This document shows positions 25,481 through 34,755 of a stretch of DNA of 52,634 nucleotides, in pieces. The stretch's first letter is position 1; each line of letters opens with the position of its first letter. Under the pieces are notes generated by a model, which did not search any database, was not told the origin of the DNA, and worked only from the letters and a program-made list of their open reading frames with translations. A program made the translations under genes and the position numbers. This DNA is from CAZOKH01 sp964580315 (lineage in GTDB: Bacteria; Chloroflexota; Anaerolineae; Anaerolineales; Anaerolineaceae), in contig CAZOKH010000010.1 in NCBI GenBank assembly GCA_964580315.1, forward strand, positions 1 to 52,634. Direction: 5' to 3'.

Positions 25481-27034
25481 ATGTCGCCTGAAGATCCCCG
25501 GATTCTCGAACTTCGACAGATGCGGGCGCGTGTGCAGCAGGCCGGTGGTGAAAAACGGGTTGCAGCCCAACATGCCAAAGGCAAATTCACAGCACGTGAA
25601 CGCATCGAATTATTGCTGGATAAGGCTACATTTCACGAGTTGGAACCGTATAGTTCGGCGCGCTCTGCCGGAAACGGCAGCAGTGACGATTTCTGTTTCG
25701 GCGACGGTGTGGTAACCGGTTATGGACTGGTGAACGGGCGTATGGTGTATGTATATGCCCAGGATTTTACGATTTCGGGCGGTTCGCTGGGAGAGGTGCA
25801 TGGGCGAAAAATTAGCCGGTTGATGGACCTGGCGGTTCAAAGCGGGTCGCCCATTGTTGGTTTGATCGATTCGGGTGGGGCGCGCATTCAGGAAGGCGTG
25901 CGCAGCCTGGGCGGTTATGGCGAGGTGTTTCAACGCAATGCCAGGTATTCGGGTGTGGTTCCGCAAATCAGTGTGATTATGGGGCCTTGCGCCGGCGGCG
26001 CGGCCTACTCACCGGCGGTTACTGATCTGATTATCATGGTTGATAAAGCCTCATATATGTTCCTGACCGGGCCAGAGGTGATTCGCTCTGTTACCGGAGA
26101 AGTGATTGATGCTGAAAACCTGGGAGGCGCCGCGGTGCACCTGGGCGTCAGCGGGCTGGCGCATCTTTCGGCCAAAGACGAGCAACAGGCTTTACAACTG
26201 TGCCGGACGGCTTTAAGCTATTTGCCGCAAAACAATGTTGAAAACCCGCCAATTCAGGCGCCCAAAGCCGACCAACCGCTTGCGGATGCAGCCTTAAATT
26301 CCATTGTCCCGCTTGATCCGCAGACCCCTTACAGCATGCTGGAGGTTATTCAACGCATTGTGGATGAAGGTTCATTCCTGGAATTGCAAGTAACCTTTGC
26401 CTGCAATGCGCGCATTGGTTTTGCCCGCATGAACGGCGCCAGCGTGGGAATTGTGGCGCAGGAGCCCAGTGTGATGGCCGGCGTGCTGGATATCGATTCG
26501 TCGGACAAAATTGCCCGTTTTGTACGTTTGTGCGATTGTTACAATATTCCCCTCCTCACACTGGTAGATTCGCCGGGATTTTTACCCGGCGTTGATCAGG
26601 AACACCGCGGCGTCATCCGACACGGGGCAAAGATTCTGTTCGCTTATTCCGAGGCGACTGTGCCTAAAATTTGCATTGTGACCCGCAAAGCTTACGGCGG
26701 CGCCTACGTCGTTATGAGCAGCAAGTATATGGGGGGCGATATTCATTTTGCCTGGCCTTCGGCAGAAATTGCCGTGATGGGCGCTGAAGGAGCGGCAAAT
26801 ATCCTGCATCGCAAACAGATCGATTCGGCAGACGATCCCAAGGCTGAACGCGAACGATTGACCGAGGAATACCGGCAAAAATTCCTCAATCCTTATGCCG
26901 CTGCCCAGGCGGGGTTTATTGATGAGGTGATCGAGCCTTGCGAAACGCGTGAGCGTGTCATTGCCGCCCTGGCTGCCCTGTGCGACAAACACGTCGCCGT
27001 GCTTCCGCGCAAACACGGCAACATGCCTGTGTAA
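25481..27034 (+). CDS. mmdA: Carboxyltransferase subunit of acyl-CoA (methylmalonyl-CoA type) decarboxylase
   Basis: This alpha subunit moves the carboxyl group from an acyl-CoA, most likely methylmalonyl-CoA, to biotin on the carrier protein. It is a two-domain crotonase-fold carboxyltransferase: GKFTARERIELLLD near the start, GLIDSGGARIQEGV and GPCAGGAAYSPA in the N-domain, and LTLVDSPGFLPGVDQEHRGVI and AYGGAYVVMSS in the C-domain. The open frame begins at 25424, but AGGA ahead of the ATG at 25481 (MSPEDPRILEL) and the family length (517 aa) favour the later start. Downstream genes for OadG-like, biotinyl and OadB-like subunits identify a sodium-pumping decarboxylase rather than a biosynthetic carboxylase; no biotin carboxylase gene is present here. 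Confidence 0.93.
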   Translation: MSPEDPRILELRQMRARVQQAGGEKRVAAQHAKGKFTARERIELLLDKATFHELEPYSSARSAGNGSSDDFCFGDGVVTGYGLVNGRMVYVYAQDFTISGGSLGEVHGRKISRLMDLAVQSGSPIVGLIDSGGARIQEGVRSLGGYGEVFQRNARYSGVVPQISVIMGPCAGGAAYSPAVTDLIIMVDKASYMFLTGPEVIRSVTGEVIDAENLGGAAVHLGVSGLAHLSAKDEQQALQLCRTALSYLPQNNVENPPIQAPKADQPLADAALNSIVPLDPQTPYSMLEVIQRIVDEGSFLELQVTFACNARIGFARMNGASVGIVAQEPSVMAGVLDIDSSDKIARFVRLCDCYNIPLLTLVDSPGFLPGVDQEHRGVIRHGAKILFAYSEATVPKICIVTRKAYGGAYVVMSSKYMGGDIHFAWPSAEIAVMGAEGAANILHRKQIDSADDPKAERERLTEEYRQKFLNPYAAAQAGFIDEVIEPCETRERVIAALAALCDKHVAVLPRKHGNMPV

Positions 27035-27061
27035 ATCAACAGGATCACAGGAGACTATTCT

Positions 27062-27418
27062 ATGGACAATCTTTCTACATCCTTGTTGATCTCTCTGATT
27101 GGCATGGCGTTGGTGTTTGTGGGCATTCTTCTTTTGTGGGGGGTGATGGAATGGTTGGTGCGCGCCACATCTGACCGCCAGCCGGTTGCAACTGAAAGTA
27201 TTGTTGATGTACCCGCGCCCGGGGATGGTTTAGACCGGAAAAGAGCTGTTGCCGCAGCGGCTGTTTCGGTTGCGCTGGCTATGCAGCAAGGGAAAACAGC
27301 AGCATTTATTGGGAACAATTCTGATGAAACGCATGGCTGGCAGACAGTGATGCGCGCCAGTCAGTTGAGCAGCGTGTGCCAATTTTCTCTCCGTAAACCA
27401 CAAGGAAAATCGTCATGA
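27062..27418 (+). CDS. mmdD: Small membrane subunit of Na+-pumping decarboxylase (OadG/MmdD-like)
   Basis: This 118-residue protein has one N-terminal membrane span (LISLIGMALVFVGILLLWGVMEWLV), followed by a hydrophilic region with an Ala/Val-rich helix (AVAAAAVSVALAMQQ). This is the layout of OadG/MmdD subunits, which anchor and assemble the decarboxylase complex. AGGAG lies 8 bases before the ATG. The end overlaps the biotin carrier gene by ATGA. The family is weakly conserved, so the call leans on position between mmdA and the biotin carrier. Confidence 0.85.
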   Translation: MDNLSTSLLISLIGMALVFVGILLLWGVMEWLVRATSDRQPVATESIVDVPAPGDGLDRKRAVAAAAVSVALAMQQGKTAAFIGNNSDETHGWQTVMRASQLSSVCQFSLRKPQGKSS

Positions 27419-27858
27419 GAATGAATGTGCAAATTGATGAACAAAAATTTGAAGTTGAGGTGGGCAGCCTGACCGAACAACCTGTTCAGGTTGTGGTGGA
27501 TGGAGAGCAATTTGAAGTGTGGGTAGAGGAAGATCGCTCAACAGTTGTTGCCGCTGCAGCCGCGGCGAGCGCTGCGGCGCAGCCCGACCAGCCGCGCATT
27601 CCCGATTCGAAACCGGCGCCTGTCCAGGCGGCGGCAGTCTCTTCCAAATTGGTGGCGGCGCCTATCCCGGGTGTCATTTTGTCGGTGGGGGTTAAACCGG
27701 GAGATGCGGTCAAAGCCGGGCAGGAATTGTGCATCCTGGAAGCCATGAAGATGAAGAATATCATCCGGGCATCTCGTGATGGAAAGATTGCAGATGTGCA
27801 TATTTCGGCCGGCGACCATGTTTCTCATGGGCAGGCATTGATGGATTATTCGGCGTAG
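27415..27858 (+). CDS. mmdC: Biotin carboxyl carrier subunit (MmdC-like)
   Basis: This 147-residue protein ends in a biotinyl domain with the attachment site LEAMKMKN; the biotinylated lysine is residue 112. A flexible Ala/Pro-rich linker (about residues 45-75) joins it to an N-terminal segment, as usual for carriers that shuttle CO2 between the carboxyltransferase and the membrane pump. The start overlaps the preceding gene by ATGA; a second in-frame ATG is 6 bases on. mmdB follows after 10 bases. Confidence 0.94.
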   Translation: MRMNVQIDEQKFEVEVGSLTEQPVQVVVDGEQFEVWVEEDRSTVVAAAAAASAAAQPDQPRIPDSKPAPVQAAAVSSKLVAAPIPGVILSVGVKPGDAVKAGQELCILEAMKMKNIIRASRDGKIADVHISAGDHVSHGQALMDYSA

Positions 27859-27868
27859 GGAGACCTGC

Positions 27869-28987
27869 ATGGATTTCTCGCTGCTATTTCAGGAATTGTC
27901 ACGGGGATTATCCTCATTTTACTGGGGCAACGCGGTTATGCTTGTGGTTGGCGGCATTCTGATTGCCCTGGCGGTCATCAAGGAATATGAACCCGTGCTG
28001 CTGCTGCCCATTGGTTTTGGCTGCATCATTGCCAACCTGGGCATGTCTTATGAAACCGGTTTCATGAAAGTGATCTATGATGCTGGGATTAAAACCGGTT
28101 TGTTCCCGCTGCTCATTTTCATTGGCGTGGGCGCCATGATTGATTTTCGCCCGTTACTGGCAATGCCCCAGATGGTTTTGCTGGGGGCAGCTGGACAGTT
28201 CGGCATTTACGGTACCCTGATTTTGGCGACCCTGCTGGGTTTCCCATTGAATCAGGCGGCTTCCATTGGTGTGATCGGCGCAATTGATGGACCAACCGCG
28301 ATTTATGTTGCCTCAAAACTTGCACCTGAATTGCTGGGACCCATTGCCGTGGCAGCTTATTCTTATATGAGTTTAATTCCGATCATTCAACCGCCGGTGA
28401 TGCGATTGATGACCACCGCAAAAGAGCGAAAAATCCGCATGGACTATACCGCGCGGCCGGTTTCAAAAACGGCTGTAATCATATTCCCGATTGCGGTTAC
28501 GGTGGTGGTGAGCCTGCTTGCGCCTGATGCGGCGCCATTGATTGCCACCCTGATGCTGGGCAACATCCTGCGTGAAAGCGGTGTCGTGGAGCGTTTGAAC
28601 AAGTCGGCGCAAAATGAAATCATCAATATTGCCACCCTGTTCCTGGGGCTGGCCATCGGCTCCACCATGACCGCGCACAGTTTCATCAACTGGCAAACGC
28701 TCATGGTGCTGGGGCTGGGACTGCTGGCATTTGTGCTGGATACGGTGGCAGGATTGCTGTTTGGCAAGTTGATGATGGTGGTTTCAGGCGGCAAGGTGAA
28801 CCCACTGATTGGCGCATGCGGCATCAGCGCCTTCCCCATGGCGGGTCGCCTGTCAGCGCAAATGGCCCTGGAAGAGGACAACCAGAATTTTATTTTGATG
28901 CATGCCATGGGCTCAAACACTGCCGGTCAGTTGGGCAGTGTAGTGGCCGGCGGTTTGCTGCTGGCTCTGGTCAGTGGGTTGGTTTGA
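27869..28987 (+). CDS. mmdB: Na+-translocating decarboxylase beta subunit (membrane pump)
   Basis: This 372-residue integral membrane protein is the OadB/MmdB/GcdB subunit that decarboxylates carboxybiotin and drives Na+ outward. Family segments are visible: IGFGCIIANLG, the reentrant IGVGAMIDFRPLLA, GAIDGPTAIYVASKLAPELLGPIAVAAYSYM (the aspartate here is the conserved essential one of the family), NPLIGACGISAFPMAGR, and NFILMHAMGSNTAGQLGSVVAGG. An AGGGAGA ribosome site precedes the ATG. With mmdA, mmdD and mmdC it completes the complex. Confidence 0.96.
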   Translation: MDFSLLFQELSRGLSSFYWGNAVMLVVGGILIALAVIKEYEPVLLLPIGFGCIIANLGMSYETGFMKVIYDAGIKTGLFPLLIFIGVGAMIDFRPLLAMPQMVLLGAAGQFGIYGTLILATLLGFPLNQAASIGVIGAIDGPTAIYVASKLAPELLGPIAVAAYSYMSLIPIIQPPVMRLMTTAKERKIRMDYTARPVSKTAVIIFPIAVTVVVSLLAPDAAPLIATLMLGNILRESGVVERLNKSAQNEIINIATLFLGLAIGSTMTAHSFINWQTLMVLGLGLLAFVLDTVAGLLFGKLMMVVSGGKVNPLIGACGISAFPMAGRLSAQMALEEDNQNFILMHAMGSNTAGQLGSVVAGGLLLALVSGLV

Positions 28988-29026
28988 TTTGTCTGATCAG
29001 TTGCCAGGATTGATGAGGATTTTACT

Positions 29027-31423
29027 GTGTTGGATTTGTTAATTCTTCCCGTTCAACAATCTTCAGACGGCGATGGGCAAAAGCCCATGCGCGGGTTGTA
29101 TTACACCAATGCCCCGCGGCGCTGTGAACGAATGCGGGCGGGTGATTTGTTAATGGTTGTGATGACGCCGGTGGGCGATGCCGCCCTGTCAACGGCACAC
29201 CTGGATAAATTGTTCGAAAATTTTTCTGCAACCTATTTCACTACACGCGGTTCCACTATTTCGGGCATCCAGGCGGCTGCCAATCAACTCAACGAAGTGG
29301 TTTTTCGTCACAACACCAACCTGGCTCCGGGTGGGGCGCGGGTGATGTTGCTGTTAAATGTTTTGATCTTGCGCCGTGATTCGCTAATTGCCGCGCAGGC
29401 TGGCACCATTCAAACTCACCTGGTTTCGCAGCAAGGTGTGCAAGATTTTCTGGATTCACAGGATGCCGGGCGCGGGTTGGGCTTAAGCCAGTCGGTGCGC
29501 ATGAGCCTGTCACAGACGCAAGTCAAAGAAGGCGATATGCTGCTTCTGGCGCCCGATTTTTCCGCCTCCAGCCCGGCCCAGGTTTTGAGCGGAGGCAGAC
29601 GCATGGCTCTGGAGGCTGTGCGCCGCCGCATGGTAAGCCTGGTGGGCCCGGGAGCCCAGGGACTGCTGGTACAAATTCGCAGCGGCAAGGGAGAAGTGCG
29701 CCTGGTTTCACCGGCGCATGAAGACGTGCTGACCCTGGCTGCGTCGGCTTCAATGCAGGCTGCCAGTGCACAAACTGAAGCGCAGGCGGCAACCGGCCAG
29801 GTAAAAAGTGCTTCACAAGACGCATTCTCACGAGAGCAGGCGGTTGAAGAATCGGCAGAGGTGAAGCCGGAAAAAACCACCCAACCGCGCGTTTTGGAAC
29901 CACGATCAGAACAGCCTCACAAAACACAAGCGGGTGAAAGAGCAGATAATTCAGAGAAAACCCTGCCAACTGAAGAAGAGACTGGTAAAACAAGACCAGA
30001 ATCACAGGCTGGGAAATTGCCATTCACTCCGCGCAGGGAAAAAATATCCCCCGAAATGCGCCACCAGGTGGCCTCCTGGTGGTTTAAATTGCAGGCCGCT
30101 CAAGCGCGGCTGGGGCAGGGGATTAAGACTTTGCTGGGCAGAATGATCCCCGGACCCTCCAATGAATTGCCAAAGTTATCTCCTGCCAGCATGCTGCTGG
30201 TGGCTATTGCGGTACCCATCATGGTGGCGGCGGTGGCAACCACCATTTATTATCGAAATGGATTAAGCCAGCAGCACAATTTGCGCGTGAAACAGGCGGC
30301 GGCCCTGGTTGAACAGGCTGTGAATGAACCTGATGTTACCCTGCGGCGAAATGCCTGGTCGCAGGCGCTGTACTGGTTGGACCAGGCGGAACAATTTGGA
30401 CGCACCGAGAAATCGCGTTCGCTGCGGCAGCAGGCGCAACAGGCCGTGGATGAGATTGACGGCATTGTACGATTAGATTTTCGGCAATCGGTGGGAGCTG
30501 GTTTCAGCAGCAAGATCAACATCACGCATGTTGAAAGTTCAGTATCCGGTTTGCAGGAGGAAGTGTATCTACTGGACAGCAGCAGTGGATCTATTTTCCG
30601 GGTTTACCGAACCGGTGATGCTTATGAGGTGGATACCACGTTTGAATGCAGCACTAGCCCGGTGATTGGAAAAATGGTTGACCTGGCTACGCTGCCGCCC
30701 AATGCGCCATTTGATGCTACGGTTATGGGCATTGATGAGATAGGAAATATCCAATATTGTACGCCGGGAGAAAAACCGCATTCCACCCAGTTAATTGCTC
30801 CTGACCTGGGGTGGGGAAAAATTACAGCCTTTGTATTGCATCAAAGTCAATTATATGTTCTGGATTCTTTGAATAATGCAGTTTATATTATTTATCCTTA
30901 TGCAATAAATCAGGCTCCATCCCCTACCGCAGCTCCGGCGCCTGATGAGATAAATTTTTCTATAAATCCCCCACGGCTTTTCTTTGATCGTGATATTCCA
31001 CGCATGGATGATGTGATTGACCTGGCGGTGAACGGGGATGATTTGTTCCTGTTACACAGTGATGGTAACATGACCAAGTGCGCCTATCGCGCTTTTGCCG
31101 GCGATCTCACCGAATGCACTGATCCGTTTCCCTATGCAGATTTGCGCATGGGACGTGATATAAAACCGCTCAAGTTTCCTCAGTCGCAGTTTGTTGAAAT
31201 GCAGGGTACTCTTCCCCCCGATCCATCCATTTACCTGCTGGATTTAACCGGCCCAACCATCCATCATTTCAGCATGCAGTTGAACCTGCAGCGGCAAATC
31301 CGTCCGCAGCCCTACGGCGATACTTACCTTCCGCGCAGTGCGCCTACAGCATTGAATATTTCTCCGGCGCGCACCCTGTTCCTGGCTTACGGGAACCAGT
31401 TATTCCACACGGAACTCCCTTAA
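29027..31423 (+). CDS. Single-span protein with PP2C-like cytoplasmic part and probable beta-propeller
   Basis: This 798-residue protein starts at GTG (29027), supported by GAGGAT 8 bases upstream; no ATG fits. Residues 1-200 have a weak PP2C-like strand pattern (VQQSSDGDGQKP, AGDLLMVVMTPVGDAALS, VKEGDMLLLAPDF) but lack the acidic metal-binding motifs of an active phosphatase. A charged, low-complexity linker (about 230-345) follows, then one membrane span near residues 388-408. The last 300 residues have repeated strand blocks (VYLLDSSSGSIFRVY, LYVLDSLNNAVYIIY, LFLLHSDGNMTKC, IYLLDLTGPTIHHF) that suggest an extracytoplasmic beta-propeller. The function is unknown. It follows mmdB with a 39-base gap and could be co-transcribed with it. 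Confidence 0.8.
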   Translation: MLDLLILPVQQSSDGDGQKPMRGLYYTNAPRRCERMRAGDLLMVVMTPVGDAALSTAHLDKLFENFSATYFTTRGSTISGIQAAANQLNEVVFRHNTNLAPGGARVMLLLNVLILRRDSLIAAQAGTIQTHLVSQQGVQDFLDSQDAGRGLGLSQSVRMSLSQTQVKEGDMLLLAPDFSASSPAQVLSGGRRMALEAVRRRMVSLVGPGAQGLLVQIRSGKGEVRLVSPAHEDVLTLAASASMQAASAQTEAQAATGQVKSASQDAFSREQAVEESAEVKPEKTTQPRVLEPRSEQPHKTQAGERADNSEKTLPTEEETGKTRPESQAGKLPFTPRREKISPEMRHQVASWWFKLQAAQARLGQGIKTLLGRMIPGPSNELPKLSPASMLLVAIAVPIMVAAVATTIYYRNGLSQQHNLRVKQAAALVEQAVNEPDVTLRRNAWSQALYWLDQAEQFGRTEKSRSLRQQAQQAVDEIDGIVRLDFRQSVGAGFSSKINITHVESSVSGLQEEVYLLDSSSGSIFRVYRTGDAYEVDTTFECSTSPVIGKMVDLATLPPNAPFDATVMGIDEIGNIQYCTPGEKPHSTQLIAPDLGWGKITAFVLHQSQLYVLDSLNNAVYIIYPYAINQAPSPTAAPAPDEINFSINPPRLFFDRDIPRMDDVIDLAVNGDDLFLLHSDGNMTKCAYRAFAGDLTECTDPFPYADLRMGRDIKPLKFPQSQFVEMQGTLPPDPSIYLLDLTGPTIHHFSMQLNLQRQIRPQPYGDTYLPRSAPTALNISPARTLFLAYGNQLFHTELP

Positions 31424-31444
31424 GGATTGGTGCGTTTCGGCAGG

Positions 31445-32821
31445 TTAGTGGTTTAATAGCTTGATCTTTTCTTGAATCACTTCGTTAAAAACAGCAACCA
31501 CCTGTGGGTCAAAATGGTCGCCGGCATGCTGGTTGATATAATCCAGGACGGTTTCAGGTGTCCAGGCGGGGCGGTAAGGGCGGTTGGTCGTCAGGGCATC
31601 CCACACATCGACAACGGCGAAAATTCGAGCCGGCAGGGGAATTTCTTCGCCTTTCAATCCACGCGGGTATCCTTTGCCGTCCATGCGTTCATGATGACAG
31701 TAGGGGATATCGAGGGCGGGAACCAAGTAGGGAATGCGCGAGAGGAGCTGGTAAGCATAGACCGGGTGCTGCCGCATGATTACCCATTCATCATCACTCA
31801 ATGGCCCGGGTTTGAGCAATATATGATCCGGGACACCCATTTTCCCGATATCGTGCAAAATGGTGCCGCGGCGGATATGCACCTGATCTTCCGGGCTGAA
31901 GTTAAACCGGGCAGCAAGTTGAAGGGTGAGTTCGACCACCCGGTTGCTGTGACCGGCGGTTTCCTTTTCGCGCAGTTCCAGCGCGTGTGACCATCCTTCC
32001 AGCGTGGCGTCGTATGCCTGTGCAATCTCTTGTGCTGCCCTGCGGGCGCGCTCTTCAGCTCTTTGTCTTTCGGTGATATCCCAGGCAATGCTGCCCAGCA
32101 GGGGAGATTGATTGTCTCCCTGTTGAATGAGGAAGCGGATGATTTCAACCACCTTGCCACCATCTTTGCCTGGAATGTTGATGACATGATGCGAGGGATA
32201 ATTTTCCGGTTTGTTCAACCCGTTTTGATTGATTTTATGATTGGTGAGGTGGGATAAAAATGTTGGAATGGTTTGTTCAAATTCTTCTTCTTCATCGATC
32301 GTTGCTTGGGCTTTTCGATTGAGATAGCGGATTTTTCCATAAACATCTTCAATCAGCACCTGTAACGGTAAATAATCCATGAAGAGTGAGAATCTTAATT
32401 CGCTCTCTTTAAGGTTTTCCTGGATGATGCGGCTGTTGCGCCGCACGGCAAATTCTTCCAATTCCCGCTGAATGGCAGGCACAAGCCTGGCGAGTTTATC
32501 TTTCATCAGGTAGTCGCTGGCGCCGCCGCGCATCATTTCAACAGCAACTTCTTCGCCGATGTTGCCCGAAATGACAATAAATGGGATCTCCAGGCTGGAT
32601 TTCTTGAATATCTTTAATGCTTCTCCACCCGAAAAACGGGGCAGTGAATAATCACACAGGACTATATCCCATCCCTGTTCATCCAAGGCCTTTTTCAGAG
32701 CTTGTCCTGAATCAACACGCAGGTGCTGCGGATCATACCCCCCTTTACGGATTTGCCGAATTATCAGTTCACAATCGTCTTCCGAATCTTCGATCATTAA
32801 AACTTTTAGGGGAATACCCAT
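31445..32821 (-). CDS. Response regulator with PAS and HD-GYP output (cyclic-di-GMP phosphodiesterase type)
   Basis: The order is REC (residues 1-125, phospho-acceptor D57 in LCDYSLPRF, acidic pocket at E11/D12), PAS (about 135-260), and HD-GYP (about 275-450). The HD-GYP part keeps H323-D324 in ILHDIGKMGVP and the HHERMDGKGYPRGLKG motif, so it is predicted to hydrolyse cyclic-di-GMP. It is the last gene of a three-gene minus-strand operon, 11 bases after the histidine kinase. The kinase probably phosphorylates D57 and so controls the output domain. Confidence 0.94.
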   Translation of the reverse strand: MGIPLKVLMIEDSEDDCELIIRQIRKGGYDPQHLRVDSGQALKKALDEQGWDIVLCDYSLPRFSGGEALKIFKKSSLEIPFIVISGNIGEEVAVEMMRGGASDYLMKDKLARLVPAIQRELEEFAVRRNSRIIQENLKESELRFSLFMDYLPLQVLIEDVYGKIRYLNRKAQATIDEEEEFEQTIPTFLSHLTNHKINQNGLNKPENYPSHHVINIPGKDGGKVVEIIRFLIQQGDNQSPLLGSIAWDITERQRAEERARRAAQEIAQAYDATLEGWSHALELREKETAGHSNRVVELTLQLAARFNFSPEDQVHIRRGTILHDIGKMGVPDHILLKPGPLSDDEWVIMRQHPVYAYQLLSRIPYLVPALDIPYCHHERMDGKGYPRGLKGEEIPLPARIFAVVDVWDALTTNRPYRPAWTPETVLDYINQHAGDHFDPQVVAVFNEVIQEKIKLLNH

Positions 32822-32832
32822 AAAAACCTCGC

Positions 32833-34731
32833 TTAAGTGGTGGTTTTGTCTGGCAGTGTGAAATAGAATGTTGATCCCTGTTCTTCTTTTCCTTCAGCCC
32901 AAATGCGGCCGTTGTGCAGGTGAATGATGCGCTGAACGGTTGCAAGGCCGATCCCGGTACCTTCAAATTCGCTCATGTCGTGCAAGCGTTGGAATGCGCC
33001 AAATAATTTGCCGGCATAGTTCATGTCAAATCCGGCTCCATCGTCGCGTACAAAAAACACCGTTACACCTTTTGATTGAGTTTGTCCAAGTTCAATCTGG
33101 GCGATGGGATGATTTGAAGTAAATTTCCAGGCGTTTTGAAGCAGGTTAAACAAAGCAATGCGAATGAGATTCATATCTGCCTGAGCGTTTAAGCCGGGAG
33201 TGATTTTCCATTGAACTGCGCGCTCTGGCGCTTGCTCGTTCAATTCGGCGGCGATGGTTTCGGCAAGCTCGCTCAAGTTGACATTTGTCCGGTGAACTTC
33301 GCTGCGGGTAATGCGGGAAAGTTTCAAGAGATCGTCAATGATGACCGCCATACGTTTGCTGGCTGCGCGGATCCGCTGGATATAATCTTTCCCCTGTGCA
33401 TCGAAAGAATCGCCATAATCTTCCATAAGAGCCTGGCTAAAGCCATCCATGCTGCGCAGAGGAGCGCGCAGATCGTGAGAAACGGAATAAGAAAAGGCTT
33501 CGAGTTCTTTATTGACTGATTTAAGCTGGGCGGTGCGCTCTTCAACGCGCTGCTCCAGGCTTTCGTTGAGCGATCGTATGGAGGCTTCTGCTTTGCGGCG
33601 GTTGCTGATGCTGATTAATAATGCTATGATAATACCGGTCTGGATGATAAAGAATCCAATTACTGCCCAGATGATGTTTTTATTTTGTTCGTAAAAAGAA
33701 TATTGCCGGTTGATAATGATGGATTCCGGCGGTACGGCCGAGAGGGGAATATTCCATTTCATCAGTTCCAGGTGGTCGAACATGTAAACATTTGCGCTGG
33801 TTTTCTTCACCGGAATGGATTCGACTGGAACACCGCTCAGGATATCCAGGATTATTTGTGCAGCCTCCTGCCCATGATAAAAACCGTCGTTTACTTTTCC
33901 TCCCAGGGCGCCGTTGCCAACATACATGTGACCGCCATGCACAAATATGGGGAACGGCGATGCTTTTGAAAGAGCGGTCATAACCCTGGTTGTATTTAAC
34001 GGTTCGCCTTCTGAATCTTGAAAGAAATCAGCATAATAAACAATGCTGTCAGTGGGCCCGGTTTTTACGCTTTCAATTAATTCTTCCAGGGTTAGTCCGC
34101 CACCTGGGTCCAGAAAGCGGAAATCTGCTTTGAATGAGCCGCTTTCGGAGAGGTTTTCAATGATTTGCCGGTTGATTAATCCAGTGGTAGTGTTGTCTGT
34201 TACAACCAGAATATGTTGTGTGTTTGGAAATAGTTTTACCCCAATCTCAAGAGATGATTGGATATCGATGGTTTCCACTACCCCGGTGAACAGCGGGTGA
34301 CCAATAAGCATATCTTCTTCGAATTGGTTGACGCCGCAAAAAATTACCGGCGTGCTTGGGAAGAGAGCATCATGGTTGTCGAGCAGAAAATGGAAGGCAT
34401 CATCATCCAGCGTGACAATTGCATCAAATTGATGATCTCTGTATTTAATCTGGAAAATTTGCCGCAGATGATTCCGGTATTCCTTGGAGGTGTTTCTTTT
34501 GGAATCCATGAACTCTACAAATACCTCGGCGTTTTCGGGCAGCATGGAACGTATGCCTTCCATTTCATCATCTGAAAAAATCAGCCCGGTGTGGTAGGAA
34601 TTGAGAATGAGTATTTTGGGGTTTTTCGATTCGCCCGATGCTGTGGCAAACGGTGCCAGCAGCCAGGCTGCCATGAAAACAGCCAAACATGCGGTCTTTA
34701 AAAATATTTGTAAACCATGTTTCCGCTGCAT
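32833..34731 (-). CDS. Membrane histidine kinase with ABC-substrate-binding-like sensor
   Basis: This 632-residue protein has a signal/anchor segment at 10-32, an extracytoplasmic domain at about 38-335 (KILILNSYHTGLIFSDDEMEG...ILVVTDNTTTGLINRQII) of the type found in ABC substrate-binding-like sensors, a membrane span at about 345-368, a short coiled coil, and a HisKA domain with H419 in SYSVSHDLRAPLRS. The HATPase domain has N (NAWKFT), G1 (DDGAGFD) and G2 (GTGIGLA) boxes. This is a complete, active-looking kinase. The ligand is unknown. It lies between a single-domain response regulator and the HD-GYP regulator on the same strand. AAGGTG precedes the ATG. Confidence 0.94.
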   Translation of the reverse strand: MQRKHGLQIFLKTACLAVFMAAWLLAPFATASGESKNPKILILNSYHTGLIFSDDEMEGIRSMLPENAEVFVEFMDSKRNTSKEYRNHLRQIFQIKYRDHQFDAIVTLDDDAFHFLLDNHDALFPSTPVIFCGVNQFEEDMLIGHPLFTGVVETIDIQSSLEIGVKLFPNTQHILVVTDNTTTGLINRQIIENLSESGSFKADFRFLDPGGGLTLEELIESVKTGPTDSIVYYADFFQDSEGEPLNTTRVMTALSKASPFPIFVHGGHMYVGNGALGGKVNDGFYHGQEAAQIILDILSGVPVESIPVKKTSANVYMFDHLELMKWNIPLSAVPPESIIINRQYSFYEQNKNIIWAVIGFFIIQTGIIIALLISISNRRKAEASIRSLNESLEQRVEERTAQLKSVNKELEAFSYSVSHDLRAPLRSMDGFSQALMEDYGDSFDAQGKDYIQRIRAASKRMAVIIDDLLKLSRITRSEVHRTNVNLSELAETIAAELNEQAPERAVQWKITPGLNAQADMNLIRIALFNLLQNAWKFTSNHPIAQIELGQTQSKGVTVFFVRDDGAGFDMNYAGKLFGAFQRLHDMSEFEGTGIGLATVQRIIHLHNGRIWAEGKEEQGSTFYFTLPDKTTT

Positions 34732-34755
34732 TTTTTCACCTTGATTGAGGTCGGA

